Assembly: GCA_035499655.1 (NCBI GenBank) | Contig: DATJYL010000236.1 | Span: 1 to 50,108, forward strand | Length of the DNA: 50,108 nucleotides | Source of the DNA: Pirellulales bacterium | Lineage (GTDB): Bacteria > Planctomycetota > Planctomycetia > Pirellulales > JADZDJ01 | Reading direction: 5' to 3' | Shown: positions 30,400 to 39,193 of the stretch, piece by piece | Layout of the letters: each line of letters starts with the position of its first letter | How positions within the stretch are numbered: position 1 is the stretch's first letter | Translations under genes and position numbers: made by a program | The notes under the pieces: model-generated | What the model saw: the letters and a program-made list of their open reading frames with translations, nothing else | Told to the model about the DNA's origin: nothing | Database searches by the model: none

Positions 30400-31471
30400 A
30401 TTCAACCGTGCCCATTAGTTGGCGTTGTTCTTGGCGGTCGTGATCGAGTAAAGCCTGGATTACCGGATCAAGATTGCCGGCCAGAATGTTGTCGAGCTTG
30501 TAAAGCGTGAGATTGATGCGATGATCGGTGAGGCGGTTCTCGGGAAAATTATAAGTGCGAATGCGCTGGCTGCGGTCGCCGGAACCGACGAGCGTGCGGC
30601 GGTGTTCGGCACGCTTGGCGTGTTCCATTTCGCGCTGGCGTTCGTAGAGCCGGGTTTTGAGGACGCGCAGCGCCTTGGCTTTGTTTTTGTGCTGGCTTTT
30701 TTCGTCCTGGCATTGCACGACGAGGCCGGTTTCCAAATGCGTCAGCCGCACGGCCGATTGCGTTTTGTTCACATGCTGGCCGCCGGGGCCGCTGGCGCTG
30801 AATAAATCGAGCCGATAATCTTCCGGCTTGATATTGATTTCCACATCTTCCGGCTCGGGCAGCACGGCGACTGTGGCGGCCGAGGTGTGAATGCGCCCCT
30901 TGGCTTCGGTTTCCGGCACGCGCTGCACCCGGTGCCCGCCGCTTTCGTACTGCAAATGACGGAAAGCGCCGTCGCCATCGATGCCCAAGATGATTTCCTT
31001 GAAGCCGCCCAGCTCGGTCGGGTTCATATCGAGCAGTTCGACTTTCCAGCCGTGATCTTCGCAGTAATGCTTATACATGTCGTAGAGATCGCGGGCGAAC
31101 AGCGCGGCTTCTTCGCCGCCGGTGCCGGCGCGGATTTCCATGACGCAGCGATTGCGGTTGGCGTCTTCGCCGCCGATGGTCATATCGAGCAGTTCGTCCC
31201 ACAATTTTTCGCGCTCGGCCCGGAGGGTAGGAAGTTCCGATTCGGCCAGTTCGCGGAGATCGGCGTCGGCGCCTTTGATCATTTCGTTAGCGTCGGCGAT
31301 TTGCTGATTTAGATCTTTGAAGCGGCGATATTTGGTGGCCAGGCGGTTCAGCGTGCCATGCTCGCGAGCAATGGCTCCCACGCGCGCAGAGTTGGCGAGC
31401 ACTTCCGGATCGGAGAGTTGCCGTTCCAGCTCTTCAAAGCGGGCCAGTTGTTGGTCGAGTATTTCGCGCAT
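30398..31471 (-). CDS. prfA: Peptide chain release factor 1
   Basis: A 357-residue class I release factor recognising UAA and UAG. The stop-codon-recognition motif P-x-T appears as PET in [20 protein letters not shown]. The peptidyl-tRNA hydrolysis motif is GGQ in [19 protein letters not shown]. The C-terminal [20 protein letters not shown] is typical. Full length. Upstream is rpmE and downstream prmC, the common translation cluster. Confidence 0.97.
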   Translation of the reverse strand: MREILDQQLARFEELERQLSDPEVLANSARVGAIAREHGTLNRLATKYRRFKDLNQQIADANEMIKGADADLRELAESELPTLRAEREKLWDELLDMTIGGEDANRNRCVMEIRAGTGGEEAALFARDLYDMYKHYCEDHGWKVELLDMNPTELGGFKEIILGIDGDGAFRHLQYESGGHRVQRVPETEAKGRIHTSAATVAVLPEPEDVEINIKPEDYRLDLFSASGPGGQHVNKTQSAVRLTHLETGLVVQCQDEKSQHKNKAKALRVLKTRLYERQREMEHAKRAEHRRTLVGSGDRSQRIRTYNFPENRLTDHRINLTLYKLDNILAGNLDPVIQALLDHDRQEQRQLMGTVE

Positions 31472-31602
31472 GACTGTTTTTCACTGCAGAGACACGGAGA
31501 CACAGAGAAGACACATCCAGACGGCGAATGCAAACTAATCCAGCCCAGCAGCACAATTCCTGGGCTTAACGATTGCACAGAATGGCAATTAAAGAAAGAG
31601 CG

Positions 31603-31869
31603 CTAAGATTCGGCGGCGGCGGGCTCGGGAGCCGGAGCTTCCTTCTTCTTTTTCTTTTGCAGGCTGGAGTAGCCGGCCGCGAACTTGCTCTTGAATTTTT
31701 CGATGCGGCCGGCCGTGTCGACGAATTTTAGCTTGCCCGTGTAAAACGGGTGGCAGACATTGCAAATATCGACCTTCATTTCCGGCACCGTGCTGCGAGT
31801 GGTGAAGGTGTTGCCGCAGCCGCACTTGACCACGGTGTTCATGTATTTCGGATGGATGCCTTTTTTCAT
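31603..31869 (-). CDS. rpmE: 50S ribosomal protein L31
   Basis: An 88-residue ribosomal protein L31. ATG 31869 gives the canonical start [20 protein letters not shown]; the frame is open further upstream, but that extension is Pro-rich and not L31-like. The zinc-site cysteines are present ([11 protein letters not shown] and [11 protein letters not shown]). The C-terminal tail is Lys/Glu/Ala/Pro-rich ([17 protein letters not shown]). First gene of the rpmE-prfA-prmC-murA group. The rpmE-prfA spacer (31472-31602) contains a 'cagagacacggagacacagag' word repeat. Confidence 0.96.
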   Translation of the reverse strand: MKKGIHPKYMNTVVKCGCGNTFTTRSTVPEMKVDICNVCHPFYTGKLKFVDTAGRIEKFKSKFAAGYSSLQKKKKKEAPAPEPAAAES

Positions 31870-32069
31870 GATCGCCCGTCCCGCATCGGTTGCTCTTGGT
31901 GGCTGCAATGCCGCAGCCAACGAACCTGATGCCTTAAGTGCAGCCTGGCGTGTACAGGTTGCAGAGTTTGAAATCGTCGAATCACAAATAATACTGCATT
32001 GTACGGGCGGCGGCAAGGGCGGCGGCGGGAAGGCGAAATGATGTGGTGCAAGAAACGGCAAAGCCGCGG

Positions 32070-33926
32070 TTAGCTCTTTGACGCAGCGGTGGGCTTTTCG
32101 TTAGTCTTTTCAGGCTTCCGCTGCTTTGGCAATTGTTCTTTCAGGCGTGCGGCGCGCAAGCGGTTACCGTAGCGCTGGGGCGATTTATCCGCCTCGTACA
32201 GTTGGATGGCTTCGGCCAGATTGCCCTGCAGTTCGTTGCAGCGCGCGAGGTTAAAGCGGGCGCCGTTGGACCAGGGGCCATCGGGAAAGGGATCTAACGT
32301 CATGGGCCCGAAGTATTGGGCGGCGGTCTTATAATCGCCCTGTTCAAACGACACGATGCCGAGCCAGTAGGCGGCATCGTCGCGGCGCTGTTGGATTGCG
32401 AGAGGGAACTCGGGGGATAACGCGCGACCGGGGGAAATTTCTATGTGATCGCGGACCAGGCGATTGACTTCGTCGATTTGCTCCTGCGTGGATAACGACC
32501 GAACATAGTAATATTTGGCGCCGTTTTCCATGATTTCGCTGAGTTCCCCGGCCTGCTGGTTGGCCGGGCGCTGACGATCTGAACCACCGAGCAGACCGCG
32601 CAGTTGCAACAGCCGGCCCAAGCGCAACGGAAGCACGGTGCGTTGAGGGCGCTGGGGCTCTTCAGAATCGGATTGATGTTTGGCTTGTTCCGGATCAGCC
32701 GGGATGGCAAATGGCATATATTCCAGGCGCTGTGCCAGTTGCAGCGGGGGCGGAAGCGAACGGCGCTGTTCTAGCACCTCGTACGGCTGCGGCCAAAGTT
32801 TGATTTGGTCGACGTGCTTTATGCCGCGTAGCTTCTCGGCTAAATCGGCGGGTGAAGCGCTGAGCACGAGGCGATCGTGGCCGGTCAAATGCGATTCCAA
32901 CATTTTCATGCGCGGCTCCAAATAGCCGGGGGACGCTTCCAGCAGCGCGGTCACTTTTTGGAGATCGGCTGCTTTGCGCGGATAGATGCGGTCGCCGGGA
33001 ATATCCATTTGCCGCAGCACGGCGTCGTCGGCTGCCGCCTGCGACAGCGTGGCCACGCCTTGGCCGCCCGGGCCGGGAATGGGAAGCCCATAGGTTGGGT
33101 CGAACAAATAGAGTTCACCTTCGCTTACCAGGGCCGTGACCCAGGGACGAAATTGATTGGGACTGCGGGGATCGGGCGTGGCGAGGAGCACGACATCGAG
33201 GCCGCGTTGCCGCGCCAGCAGCATGAACACCCAAGCGCGCTGCAGAGGCGTTCCGGCGCCGAAGTAAACGGTTTCGACCGGCAGATGCAGGGCCGGCCAT
33301 TGCTGGTTGGGCGGGTCGTCAGCGAGGGGAGGCGGTTCGGATTGGATGTTCCGCACGGTCCAATCGAATAGGGCTTGGGCCACGGAGACATCGTCCAATT
33401 TATCGGGTTCAATGGAATTGGCGACATCGCGCAATAGCGCGGCTTCGCGCAGGAAGTTGCCGTCATAGGCGGGGTCAAACGGTTCATCGTTCAGATGACG
33501 GACGAAGTGGGTTTTGAGCAAATTGTCAGGAAGCGTGGCGAGTAAAGAATCTTGTGGATTGGGCGCGGAAGTTTGTTCGTTTTCGCCCGCAGGCGCTGAT
33601 GCACTGTCGCTCTGTTTTGCGTTGGGTTCGGCCCCCTTGGCCAACCGCCGCCACTGATTGAAGCGTTCCACAAGCTGGGCGGCATTCTGAGCATCGTCGT
33701 CGAACTGCTCGGGCGAATTCAGCAGGCCGACGGCGCTTATCAGAAGATCGTTGCGATACTGGACTTGCCCGTTGTAGCTGGAAGTGGTGTTCGAACTGGA
33801 TGGAGAACCGGAGCTCGACGGCGGAGACGCAGGGCCGCAGCCGGGAAGAAACAGGGCGCAACATGAAAGCACGGTAAAAGCCACGATGTCGCGGACGCAA
33901 TGGAAGCGGCTTTGAAAGCGGATCAT
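32070..33926 (-). CDS. Lipoprotein with transglutaminase-like and TPR-like regions
   Basis: About 618 residues from ATG 33926, where a lipoprotein signal begins ([17 protein letters not shown]). The frame is open further up, but that part runs antisense to kdsA and is Arg-rich, so it is not coding. Residues about 150-290 resemble a transglutaminase-like domain ([45 protein letters not shown]), although the usual catalytic Cys in the core helix is not evident. The C-terminal 200 residues include TPR-like repeats ([40 protein letters not shown]). Probably an envelope protein in a non-catalytic or peptide-binding role. It follows kdsA by 32 bp and is likely co-transcribed. Confidence 0.78.
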   Translation of the reverse strand: MIRFQSRFHCVRDIVAFTVLSCCALFLPGCGPASPPSSSGSPSSSNTTSSYNGQVQYRNDLLISAVGLLNSPEQFDDDAQNAAQLVERFNQWRRLAKGAEPNAKQSDSASAPAGENEQTSAPNPQDSLLATLPDNLLKTHFVRHLNDEPFDPAYDGNFLREAALLRDVANSIEPDKLDDVSVAQALFDWTVRNIQSEPPPLADDPPNQQWPALHLPVETVYFGAGTPLQRAWVFMLLARQRGLDVVLLATPDPRSPNQFRPWVTALVSEGELYLFDPTYGLPIPGPGGQGVATLSQAAADDAVLRQMDIPGDRIYPRKAADLQKVTALLEASPGYLEPRMKMLESHLTGHDRLVLSASPADLAEKLRGIKHVDQIKLWPQPYEVLEQRRSLPPPLQLAQRLEYMPFAIPADPEQAKHQSDSEEPQRPQRTVLPLRLGRLLQLRGLLGGSDRQRPANQQAGELSEIMENGAKYYYVRSLSTQEQIDEVNRLVRDHIEISPGRALSPEFPLAIQQRRDDAAYWLGIVSFEQGDYKTAAQYFGPMTLDPFPDGPWSNGARFNLARCNELQGNLAEAIQLYEADKSPQRYGNRLRAARLKEQLPKQRKPEKTNEKPTAASKS

Positions 33927-33958
33927 GGCAGTGGATGGCTCGATAAGAATGGATGGGT

Positions 33959-34798
33959 TCACTGCCACTGGTCGACGGTTTCGCGAATGCGCAACATGCG
34001 GTCCAGCACTGCCGCGAATTGATCGAGCGGGATCATGTTCGGCCCGTCGCTGGGAGATTGATCGGGCGCCGGATGCGTTTCGAAGAAGAGGCCATCCACA
34101 CCCAAGGCCGTGGCGGCGCGGGCCAGCGGTTCGACCATGGCCCGATTGCCGCCGGTTTTTCCGCCCAAGCCGCTGGGCTCCTGCACGCTGTGCGTGGCAT
34201 CGAAGACGACGGGCACCCCGAGCGATTGCATTTCGGGAATGGCTCGCATGTCGTTCACCAACCGGCCATAGCCGAAGAAAGTGCCGCGTTCGCAGAGCAA
34301 AATGTTTTGACAACCGGCGCCGTGCAACTTGGCGACGACGTGCTTCATGTCCCAGGGGGCGACGAACTGCCCTTTTTTTACATTGACGGCCCGACCGGTT
34401 TGGGCGGCGGCGACGAGCAGATCGGTCTGGCGGCAGAGGAAGGCGGGAATTTGCAACACATCGCACACTTCGGCCACCGGCGCCGCCTGCTGCGATTCGT
34501 GAATGTCGGCGGTCACAGGCAGGCCGGTTTCGGCTTTCACGCGGGCCAATACCGCCAAGCCGGATTCCAGGCCGTGGCCGCGGAACGATGCCGCACTGGT
34601 GCGGTTGGCTTTATCGAACGAGGCTTTGTACACCAGTTGCACAGGCAGGCCCTGGGTGATTTTTTTCAGTCGCGTGGCGATAGAAAGCGTGAGGTCCAGC
34701 GTTTCAATCACGCACGGACCGGCAATCAGCAACAACGGTTGGCCGCGCCCGCAGCGATAGGGTCCGATGATGGCAGGATTATTGGGCACGGCGGGCAT
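33959..34798 (-). CDS. kdsA: 3-deoxy-8-phosphooctulonate synthase (KDO-8-P synthase)
   Basis: About 279 residues. It condenses PEP with arabinose-5-phosphate to KDO-8-P, a step in lipopolysaccharide core synthesis. Motifs seen: [79 protein letters not shown] and [20 protein letters not shown]. The cysteine in IAGPCVIE is where metal-dependent forms bind metal. ATG 34798 is chosen by comparison with the family; ATG 34855 would add 19 residues. It indicates an LPS-type outer membrane. Confidence 0.95.
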   Translation of the reverse strand: MPAVPNNPAIIGPYRCGRGQPLLLIAGPCVIETLDLTLSIATRLKKITQGLPVQLVYKASFDKANRTSAASFRGHGLESGLAVLARVKAETGLPVTADIHESQQAAPVAEVCDVLQIPAFLCRQTDLLVAAAQTGRAVNVKKGQFVAPWDMKHVVAKLHGAGCQNILLCERGTFFGYGRLVNDMRAIPEMQSLGVPVVFDATHSVQEPSGLGGKTGGNRAMVEPLARAATALGVDGLFFETHPAPDQSPSDGPNMIPLDQFAAVLDRMLRIRETVDQWQ

Positions 34799-34953
34799 CC
34801 AGCATAAATTTGAAATCAAAATTTCGGCGGAGATCGGTGCCGGTGAGCATAGCAATTCTGTGGAGAGCGATAAACCTCAGACCGATTTGTGCGAACCTAG
34901 CGGCGGACTTGCTTAATCATTCGTTTGCAGACGAATTGGATGCTCAATTCATT

Positions 34954-35994
34954 TTAGTCGATCGAAGGCCAGCGTGCGGGAACCAGTAAGCACAAACGCC
35001 GGGGAATAGTGTCGATGGTTAGCGGCAGCGCGCCGCCGGGGTCGCCGTCGAGTTCGTAAAGCACTTCCGCATCGGATTCGATTCGAAATTGCACGCCACG
35101 CCGGCTTGTACAATCGGGAATTTCGCTGTGTCGACCGCGCAAAATGGCGAATAAGTATTTCAAGCCCGAGAGCAAACCGCCGCGCTGGAAGGTACACAAA
35201 TCGAGTTGGCCGTCAGAGCCGCTGGCCGTGGGAGCGAAGTTCAACCCGGCTGCATAACGCGATACATTGAACACAAAGGCCCAGCGGCAAACGAGCGGCC
35301 CCTCCCACTGAACGCTGCCTGAACTTGACAGGGCATTGTCGTTGCCGGCCAAGGTGGTTGAACCGGCAACGACGTTGCCTGCCTTCTCTGTTCCGGCCCT
35401 TGCGCAATACACACGCAGTTCCGGATATCTGTATGTACGGATGGCATGCCAAATTGGTTTGGCATACGTCCATCCGCGGATATTGCCGGAACGAGTGGCG
35501 TGAAGTCGGCGGACCACTTCGGCATCGAAACCAACGCCCGCCATCAGCAGGAACACGCGGCCGTTGGCTCGACCGGCATCGAGCCAGGTGTAATGGCCGT
35601 CGGCGATGATTTGAGCCACTTGTGTTGGGTTGTGTGCGATTTCCAAATAATGGGCCAGCAGGTTGGCGGTTCCCATGGGAAAGATGGCCAGCGGCGTGCC
35701 GGGGGGCGTTCGATTGGCGATTTCGGCCGCTGTGCCGTCGCCGCCGGCAGCGACGATGGCTCGCAGTTGACCGGTGCGTTGCAACTGCGTGGCCGCATCG
35801 GTCAGTTCGTCGAACGCTTCGATCCGTTGTGGGTGCAGTCCGCGATGGATTAATTCGACCGAAAGCTGTTCCAAGGATGCGTGTCGTTGGCCAGTGCCCG
35901 CCGTGGGATTAGCAAAGAGCAACACGGTTTGTGCCGCGTCAGGTAAGCCAGCCAGCGGTTGAGTCTGATCAGTCAAGCTCGAAAAAGAAGCCAA
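34954..35994 (-). CDS. Diacylglycerol/lipid kinase family protein
   Basis: A 346-residue protein of the DAGK catalytic family (YegS/DgkB-like), which phosphorylates a lipid such as diacylglycerol or a sphingoid base. Family motifs are LLFANPTAGTGQR, IVAAGGDGTAAEIANR (G-G-D-G-T nucleotide site) and IFPMGTANLLAHYL. The C-terminal beta-sandwich contains GVGFDAEVVRRL, LDLCTFQRGG and ELDGDPGGALPL. Full length and monocistronic. The true lipid substrate is not predictable. Confidence 0.9.
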   Translation of the reverse strand: MASFSSLTDQTQPLAGLPDAAQTVLLFANPTAGTGQRHASLEQLSVELIHRGLHPQRIEAFDELTDAATQLQRTGQLRAIVAAGGDGTAAEIANRTPPGTPLAIFPMGTANLLAHYLEIAHNPTQVAQIIADGHYTWLDAGRANGRVFLLMAGVGFDAEVVRRLHATRSGNIRGWTYAKPIWHAIRTYRYPELRVYCARAGTEKAGNVVAGSTTLAGNDNALSSSGSVQWEGPLVCRWAFVFNVSRYAAGLNFAPTASGSDGQLDLCTFQRGGLLSGLKYLFAILRGRHSEIPDCTSRRGVQFRIESDAEVLYELDGDPGGALPLTIDTIPRRLCLLVPARWPSID

Positions 35995-36308
35995 GGAAAT
36001 GTGAAGCAGAGGGTGAGGATCGATTTGCGTCTCAAATTGGGACGGGTGGCGAAGCTAAAATGTCCCTCTGTAGATGTAGTGCGGGTGCAGCATCGATCAG
36101 TAAATTGCGACAGGTGTAGCAACTCGATCCGTATGATACATCGGCGGAAATGTCGTTGAAATAGAATTGCACGATTGATGTAACTCTTTATGACAGCAGT
36201 TGATAGCAAATGGTTGAAATGCGCGAAAGACAGCGATTTTAGGCGGTGGCACAGCGGTTGCATTTTAGAATGGCGTTTGGCTCCGCCAACATTCCTAAGA
36301 TGGCCCGC
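35995..36308. other. Intergenic region without a gene
   Basis: About 310 bp upstream of the lipid kinase gene. No coding frame with a ribosome site and no clear RNA was found here. The structured element at 36309-36403 follows. Confidence 0.5.
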
Positions 36309-36403
36309 GGGGTCTCTGACGGGTTTGGCTAGATGGTTGCCTTGCCCCTGACCATCTGGCACGGTCAATGCGTCATTGACACGTCAGGGACCCCGATTTT
36401 TTT
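36309..36403 (+). ncRNA. Y-shaped structured element with U-run (ncRNA or palindromic repeat)
   Basis: A 13-bp closing stem pairs GGGGTCTCTGACG (36309-36321) with CGTCAGGGACCCC (36382-36394), with one G·T. Inside are two hairpins: AGATGGT/ACCATCT (36331-36337, 36351-36357) and GTCAATG/CATTGAC (36364-36370, 36374-36380). Seven or more T follow. This is a three-way junction with a terminator tail. A related CTGG(C/T)...TCTGGCACGG segment occurs at about 44169-44190. It could be a small RNA or a REP-like repeat. Confidence 0.6.
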
Positions 36404-36590
36404 GCGCCCCTGTGACTGGAGCGCTTTCAGCGTCTGTCGCTCCAAAGTGCGATTCTCTTGATGCTTGGCGGACGTTGACAGTGATTGTGGTTCTATGGCA
36501 CCCAAAAAGCGAGGGGAAAACTAACGGGCTAGAGAATGGGCCGGCGGATTTCGTTTGGCGCGACTGATTTTAGCGTGCGAATGGACTCTC

Positions 36591-36620
36591 CTGACAAGCG
36601 GTGTGGGTTTGAGCTACAAT
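36591..36620 (+). promoter_or_regulatory. Probable tRNA-Thr promoter
   Basis: CTGACA (36591-36596), 18-bp spacer, TACAAT (36615-36620). Transcription would start about 7 bases before the tRNA 5' end at 36635. The preceding stretch 36404-36590 holds no convincing gene. Confidence 0.6.
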
Positions 36621-36634
36621 TCGTCAGTTGTAGC

Positions 36635-36708
36635 GCCAGCCTAGCTTCAATTGGCAGAGCACCGCATTCGTAATGCGGGGGTTGCGGGTTCGACTCCCGC
36701 GGCTGGCT
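36635..36708 (+). tRNA. tRNA-Thr (anticodon CGU)
   Basis: A canonical 7/5 cloverleaf. Acceptor GCCAGCC (36635-36641) pairs with GGCTGGC (36701-36707), discriminator T. The anticodon stem CCGCA/TGCGG holds loop TTCGTAA with anticodon CGT. T arm GCGGG-TTCGACT-CCCGC. CCA is not encoded. It serves as an in-window comparison for the unusual tRNA-like RNAs. Confidence 0.95.
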
Positions 36709-36716
36709 TTTTAATG

Positions 36717-36756
36717 CAGCTCGTTTTCTGGACGCGGAAAACGGGCTGTTTCTATT
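36717..36756 (+). terminator. Terminator after tRNA-Thr
   Basis: CAGCTCGTTTTC (36717-36728) pairs with GAAAACGGGCTG (36737-36748), followed by TTTCTATT. The remaining spacer to 37004 shows no gene. Confidence 0.75.
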
Positions 36757-37004
36757 GGCAGAACCGGCGCCAAAGCATGTTCGCGCGTGAAAGCGCGGTC
36801 TGCCTTGTTCTTCTAAAGCTTTGCAATCGCCTTCCAGTGACTGTCGGGCTGCGAGCCTAAGTCATTGCCCGCCTGAGGATTTGACATTCTTTGAATATTT
36901 TGTGTCCGGATGTCCGCCTGGGTTCCGCAGTCATTAGATAGGGGGGGCAAGAAATGACTAGCGTTCCCGGGGAAGCACCTCGGCCTATTTGAAGGAGACC
37001 CGCC

Positions 37005-37934
37005 ATGAGAACCCTATTGTGCATGGGCATTTTACTTTCCGCGGTGCCAGCGTTTGCCCAAAACATACAGCCGAATTCGGCCCAACAGGCCTCGGCTGAG
37101 TCCGCTTCGCCGGCAGCGCCGCCACCGGTCACTTACGTCGTGTGGGGATTTCAATGGGATGGCCGCGAGTACATGCGGCAAGCGCCGCAAACTTTGAACA
37201 CCACCAATCTGCAGAAGGCCGCCGACTATGTGAATGTGGTCAACGGCTACGCGGGCTGGACGGCCGCCACGAATCTGCCGCAGGCCAGTTATGTGCACAA
37301 AATTTTCCACAGCCCTATTGTTACCAACGCACGGCCTGCATCGACGCCCGACAAACCTACGTATGCGGTTTGGGCGTATCAGTTGATCAATGGGCAGTGG
37401 GTCAAAAGCGAGCAGTATTCATGGACCACGCAGAATCCACGAGCCGGCCTGACTTACGCAGCAAAAGTTAACGCTGTGCCCGGCTGGAGCGCCACCACCA
37501 ATTGCCCGCCGGTTGTGCCGAAAGCGCAACGCTACATCGATGGCGGAATGGTTCAAGGCGCTGAATACTATTACGCCCAATCGTTCGGAGTCGACCTCGG
37601 CGCACGCACCATGCGCATCCCGTATTTGAACATGACCATTCGTCTGCCGGCAGGCACGCATTGGAATCAGGGCAATTCCGGCGACAGCGACAGCTCCGGG
37701 TATTACGACAATTCGGCCGACATCTCGGCGGCTGAAACTGATTGGGAGAACACGCAAAACATGCTGAACACGCAGGCCGCGATCAACCAGCAGAACATGC
37801 TCGACACCCAAAACATGCTGAACAATCAGCAGCAGTTCCAGGACATGGAAAACATGATCAACACACAGAATCAGGTTAACAATCAGATGCAGATGGATGC
37901 CGTAAATGCGATGAACGCGCAAATGAATCAGTAG
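37005..37934 (+). CDS. Secreted protein with Asn/Gln/Met-rich C-terminus
   Basis: A 309-residue exported protein of unknown function. The signal peptide is MRTLLCMGILLSAVPAFAQ, with AFA-Q as cleavage site. Two similar segments of about 60 residues follow (YVVWGFQWDGREYMRQAPQT, YAVWAYQLINGQWVKSEQYS), each with an aromatic V-W-x-(F/Y)-Q start, suggesting an internal duplication. Residues 240-309 are an Asn/Gln/Met-rich run with repeated 'QNMLNTQ', 'NMINTQNQ' words. Such polar, low-complexity tails may self-assemble or bind surfaces. A strong aaggaga site precedes ATG 37005. It is followed by the TPR gene 66 bp away. Confidence 0.78.
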   Translation: MRTLLCMGILLSAVPAFAQNIQPNSAQQASAESASPAAPPPVTYVVWGFQWDGREYMRQAPQTLNTTNLQKAADYVNVVNGYAGWTAATNLPQASYVHKIFHSPIVTNARPASTPDKPTYAVWAYQLINGQWVKSEQYSWTTQNPRAGLTYAAKVNAVPGWSATTNCPPVVPKAQRYIDGGMVQGAEYYYAQSFGVDLGARTMRIPYLNMTIRLPAGTHWNQGNSGDSDSSGYYDNSADISAAETDWENTQNMLNTQAAINQQNMLDTQNMLNNQQQFQDMENMINTQNQVNNQMQMDAVNAMNAQMNQ

Positions 37935-38000
37935 TGGTCTGGGTATTCCATCACCGCACCAGAGATTTCCATCCAATCAATTTTTCAGAGAGACCTCATC

Positions 38001-38846
38001 ATGAAAACGTCAACAAACAATACCGCTGGTCGCCGGAGCTTGAAACTGATGCCATTCGTCGCATTGATCTGCGGCTGCCTTTTTCACGGCACGCCAGCTC
38101 AGGCCGGCGACAATTGCTATTTCAATTGGGCACTGCAGTGGGATAGCCAAGGAAATTACGACAAGGCCATTGCCGATTACAACTGTGCGATCGAAATTTG
38201 CCCCGACGATGCCGTGGCATACAACAATCGCGGTTACGACTGGTACATGAAAGGAGACTTCGACAAAGCCATCGCCGATTACAACCAAGCCTTGGCGATT
38301 TGCCCGCGCGATGGAGCCTACTACAGTAATCGCGGCGTGGCCTGGAACGATAAAGGAGATCTCGATAAGGCCATGGCCGATTACAACCAGGCGCTGGCCG
38401 TCGATCCCAACACGGCCTCTGCCTACAACAACCTGGGCTGCATTGAATCGGCGCGGGGCGAATACGAAAAAGCCAAAGACGATTTTTATCGCTGCCTGTC
38501 GGCCGACCCCAATTACGTCGCCGGGCTGGAAAATCTTGGCTTTTTTCAAGCAACGTGCCCCGATCCGAAATATCGTGACGGCAAAAAAGCGTTCGAGAAC
38601 GCCAGCCTAGGTTATCAGTTGGATAACGGGGCCGATCCTTATTCTTCGCACAACGCGCTGGCCGCCGCCTATGCGGAAAGCGGCGATTTCGCCAAGGCCG
38701 CCGCCTGGCAGGAGCAAGTTGTCCAACTCGCACCGGCCAAAGACAAAACCATGCAAACCGCGAGATTGGAATTGTTCAAGCAACATCAACCCTATCGCTC
38801 CAAACAATACACAGAATTAACAAAGCAAACCCAAAACGCGAACTGA
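38001..38846 (+). CDS. Secreted tetratricopeptide-repeat protein
   Basis: A 281-residue protein with an N-terminal hydrophobic signal (LMPFVALICGCLFHGTPAQA, near residue 30) and at least four TPR units with the pattern 'DKAIADYNxAxxIxPxDxxxYxNRGxxW' (for example GNYDKAIADYNCAIEICPDD, GDFDKAIADYNQALAICPRD, GDLDKAMADYNQALAVDPNT). These give a helical solenoid for protein binding. The C-terminus has two less regular repeats. It lies between the Asn/Gln-rich secreted protein and the Cys/His-rich peptide and may share a transcript with them. Envelope function unknown. Confidence 0.85.
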   Translation: MKTSTNNTAGRRSLKLMPFVALICGCLFHGTPAQAGDNCYFNWALQWDSQGNYDKAIADYNCAIEICPDDAVAYNNRGYDWYMKGDFDKAIADYNQALAICPRDGAYYSNRGVAWNDKGDLDKAMADYNQALAVDPNTASAYNNLGCIESARGEYEKAKDDFYRCLSADPNYVAGLENLGFFQATCPDPKYRDGKKAFENASLGYQLDNGADPYSSHNALAAAYAESGDFAKAAAWQEQVVQLAPAKDKTMQTARLELFKQHQPYRSKQYTELTKQTQNAN

Positions 38847-38923
38847 GGCATCGCACCCGCGATTCCAGAGCAAAGCCCACGGCTCTTTGATAGTGGGCAA
38901 TTCCATCTTGGAGGAGGCATTCT

Positions 38924-39058
38924 ATGAAGCGGTTGTTATTTTCCCTGTGTGCGTTGGGATTGATTGGAGCCGGCACCGCCAGCGCGGCGTGTTGCCACTC
39001 TCATTCCCATTGCTACCACCACAGCCATCACTGTTGCTCCAGCTCCTGCTGCCGCTGA
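38924..39058 (+). CDS. 44-residue secreted Cys/His-rich peptide
   Basis: A small frame with an excellent ribosome site (ggaggagg) upstream of ATG 38924. Residues 1-21 are a signal peptide (MKRLLFSLCALGLIGAGTAS, then AA). The mature part of about 22 residues contains 7 Cys and 7 His plus Ser, with a final Arg: C-C-H-S-H-S-H-C then Y-H-H-S-H-H-C-C, three Ser, C-C-R. This composition suggests metal binding (Zn, Cu or Ni) outside the cytoplasm, like a miniature metallothionein, or a disulfide-rich peptide. It lies 77 bp after the TPR gene. No known family recognised. Strong translation signal and signal peptide make it a probable gene. Confidence 0.7.
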   Translation: MKRLLFSLCALGLIGAGTASAACCHSHSHCYHHSHHCCSSSCCR

Positions 39059-39078
39059 GTGATTGCTAGTCGATGGCC

Positions 39079-39170
39079 GATCCTGTGAGTCAATTGGCGA
39101 GACAATGGTGTTGAGGCAGGCGATGCTGGGGCAAGCACCATTTAGCCGGGTTCGATTCCCGGGCAGGATC
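39079..39170 (+). ncRNA. Atypical tRNA-like RNA
   Basis: GATCCTGT (39079-39086) pairs with GCAGGATC (39163-39170), 8 bp with one T·G. The outer G-C pair sits where tRNA-His has G-1:C73. The T arm is canonical, CCGGG-TTCGATT-CCCGG (39146-39162). A D-like arm GTC/GAC with loop AATTGGCGA is present. Instead of an anticodon arm there is a long hairpin, AATGGTG (39104-39110) with CACCATT (39136-39142), extendable by TTG/CAA, so no clear anticodon can be assigned. It may be a tRNA-derived regulatory RNA, a decayed tRNA, or a recombination site. Confidence 0.5.
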
Positions 39171-39193
39171 ATTGAGGTTCACGATACAGGAGA

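Noticed and set aside
33927-34466. Upstream extension of the transglutaminase-like lipoprotein frame
   Set aside because: The extension runs through kdsA on the same strand in another frame, is Arg-rich, and lies before a convincing lipoprotein signal starting at 33926.
36376-36567. A 63-codon plus-strand frame upstream of tRNA-Thr
   Set aside because: It begins inside the structured element at 36309-36403, has no ribosome site and no similarity to anything recognised.
39079-39170. A selenocysteine tRNA
   Set aside because: The length and 8-bp acceptor are suggestive, but there is no UCA anticodon and the anticodon arm is replaced by a long hairpin.
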